64,000 bases of DNA from JAZKFT01 sp040386335 (lineage in GTDB: Bacteria; Bacteroidota; Bacteroidia; Chitinophagales; Chitinophagaceae): assembly GCA_040386335.1 (NCBI GenBank), contig JAZKFT010000025.1:62001-126000 (forward strand), in the 5' to 3' direction. Positions 62,852 to 64,000 of the stretch are shown here, in pieces. Within the stretch, counting starts at the first letter, position 1; every line of letters begins with the position of its first letter. The notes beneath the pieces were generated by a model. It had not been told where the DNA came from. It was given only the letters and a program-made list of their open reading frames with translations, and did not search any database. Made by a program: the position numbers and the translations under genes.

Positions 62852-64000
62852 TTATTCTCTCACAAACCTGATTGTTTTGGATCCGTTGCCGTCATTATAT
62901 TGTAAGAAATAAACCCCTTTGCTCATATGTTCCACAGAAATCGGGATGCTATGACTTCCTACTCCAATGTCTGATTTCCGGGTCAACACTGTGCGTCCGA
63001 TAGCATCAATAATTTTGTAATCTAATTGCATCGGAAATTCCGTTGCCACTTGCAGGTTTAGTCTTTGTCCGGAAACGGGGTTTGGATAAATGACAATCCT
63101 GGTGCCCATTTTACCATCGCGTTGCAGCAGGATAATTGCCGAGTAGCTAATCGTTCCATTCGGCTCTATCATTTTCAGGCGGTAGTAAGTTGACGCCATA
63201 GGCGTATTGTCAGCAAAATGAAAACCATAATTGCAGTCTTGCGGGCTGGCTTTAATCGTTCCAATCGATTGAAAATGGTTGCCGTCGGCGCTGCGTTCAA
63301 TGACAAATTGTACATTGTTGCTGCATGATGCTTTCCATTCCAATTGGTTGGCAATAATTTCTTTTTTACCACTAAAAGATTCGATATGTATGGGCAAACT
63401 GGAATTGGCTCCCGCGATATAAAAACTGGAAAACGATGTAACTGTTGTAAGGAATGCATGATCACCGCCCCACGGAATGATGGTAGTAGCGAGTTTTTCC
63501 ACCGGGTTAATAATCGCCGGAGAACAACCATCGTTATTCTTAAACAGCGACAAACCACCGATGCCAACAATGCCGGAACCAGGTGTATTCTTCAAAGATT
63601 CGAACTCACTGGTTTTGATGTAGCATCTTACATTTACCGGGTTTGTAAATGGATTAGCAGCAGTAATCGTAAAATTACGATCCAGGTAATAAGCACCATC
63701 TTTTTGCCGGGTTGCACCATTATGTACATAATAATTTACGGCTACCAGCCCAAGATTCTGTCCATTGGGATAAATCTCCGCTACTGCATCTCCCTTCTCG
63801 TTGGTGAATTGTATCCATTTGGTATTGTTGGTGGCATCTACAACTACAGACGAGCCCGCGGTAACACAGTTGCCCGGTGTACCTGGCGCAATCAATGCCG
63901 GTGCCAGTTCGAGACCGGTAATGGTTTCAACATAGCCGCCATTGATGCCGTCGAAAAATGTTTTTGGCGTAAGAATATTGTCGGTGATGTTATATTCAAA
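62852..64000 (-). CDS. T9SS cargo protein, C-terminal part (5' truncated)
   Basis: The frame is open from 62852 to the right edge, so only the last 382 residues are seen. After beta domains (WIQFTNEKGDAVAEIYPNGQ, YYVHNGATRQKDGAYYLDRN) comes a pattern common before T9SS ends (IHIESFSGKKEIIANQLEWK, FVIERSADGNHFQSIGTI). The final 80 residues (IYPNPVSGQRLNLQV to KTIRFVRE) are a type A T9SS sorting domain. It is a large secreted surface or enzyme protein; the catalytic or binding part is outside. Confidence 0.8.
   Translation of the reverse strand, partial: FEYNITDNILTPKTFFDGINGGYVETITGLELAPALIAPGTPGNCVTAGSSVVVDATNNTKWIQFTNEKGDAVAEIYPNGQNLGLVAVNYYVHNGATRQKDGAYYLDRNFTITAANPFTNPVNVRCYIKTSEFESLKNTPGSGIVGIGGLSLFKNNDGCSPAIINPVEKLATTIIPWGGDHAFLTTVTSFSSFYIAGANSSLPIHIESFSGKKEIIANQLEWKASCSNNVQFVIERSADGNHFQSIGTIKASPQDCNYGFHFADNTPMASTYYRLKMIEPNGTISYSAIILLQRDGKMGTRIVIYPNPVSGQRLNLQVATEFPMQLDYKIIDAIGRTVLTRKSDIGVGSHSIPISVEHMSKGVYFLQYNDGNGSKTIRFVRE

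Noticed and set aside
1..64000. CRISPR array or rRNA operon
   Set aside because: No regularly spaced repeats with unique spacers and no rRNA-like sequence were found.

Overview
The window looks like a chromosomal segment from a member of the Bacteroidota, probably of the Chitinophagaceae type. This is inferred from type IX secretion (T9SS) sorting domains, RapZ-kinase fusion remains, DUF418 and SpmA-SpmB fusion membrane proteins, LytS/LytTR two-component systems, A/T-rich translation starts with few Shine-Dalgarno sites, and many short palindromic or simple repeats between genes. Both outermost genes (base 2 and base 64000) run off the window. One tRNA gene, tRNA-Leu(CAG), is present; there is no rRNA, CRISPR array, intact insertion sequence or prophage. 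LAYOUT: 0-2.2 kb holds the end of a kinase/RapZ-like gene and a MurU-like sugar nucleotidyltransferase (a possible cell-wall sugar recycling pair), split by a small antitoxin/PIN-toxin pair whose toxin has a one-base frameshift. 2.3-6.1 kb has a Gcr-family membrane protein and hutH. 6.2-10.5 kb is a compact cassette: a cytoplasmic substrate-binding-like protein, a formyltransferase and three tandem phage-tail-collar (MdpB-like) proteins, closed by a terminator. A large T9SS adhesin and hutU follow; hutU carries an in-frame insertion made of the same kind of repeats seen between genes. 16-22 kb is mixed housekeeping and secreted hypothetical genes, including a GreA-like protein, a C1q-like adhesin, PhnB and endonuclease III. 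24.1-32.0 KB: a six-gene minus-strand operon looks like a class I lanthipeptide locus. Its order is a 64-residue precursor peptide, a secreted S41 protease, a LytS-type kinase, a LytTR regulator, a LanC cyclase and a full-length LanB dehydratase. No exporter is encoded in it. The overlapping genes, the kinase/regulator pair inside the operon and a C9/A7 tract just before the precursor start make it a candidate peptide signalling or antagonism system. 32-45 kb is a mixed region with repeats, an adhesin remnant, a polyglycine tail-fibre-tip-like protein, paired DUF418 proteins, a GH43 enzyme behind a perfect 26-bp palindrome, a CAP protein, a histone-H1-like protein and a BclB-like surface protein. 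45.8-52 kb holds class I aldolase, a coiled-coil repeat protein behind a double TACGA-N6-TCGTA operator, a BaiN-type flavoprotein and cydAB, whose leader contains a terminator hairpin. 52-62.5 KB: the second system of interest is a methyltransferase, two near-twin tail-fibre-like adhesins, another secreted protein, a LytTR regulator and a large hybrid beta-propeller sensor kinase. Five transcription units here, including the sensor gene, share one 29-bp element with direct repeats 19 bp apart, located 57-92 bp before the start codon. This suggests a self-contained sensor-controlled surface-protein regulon. The window ends in the C-terminal part of another T9SS cargo protein.
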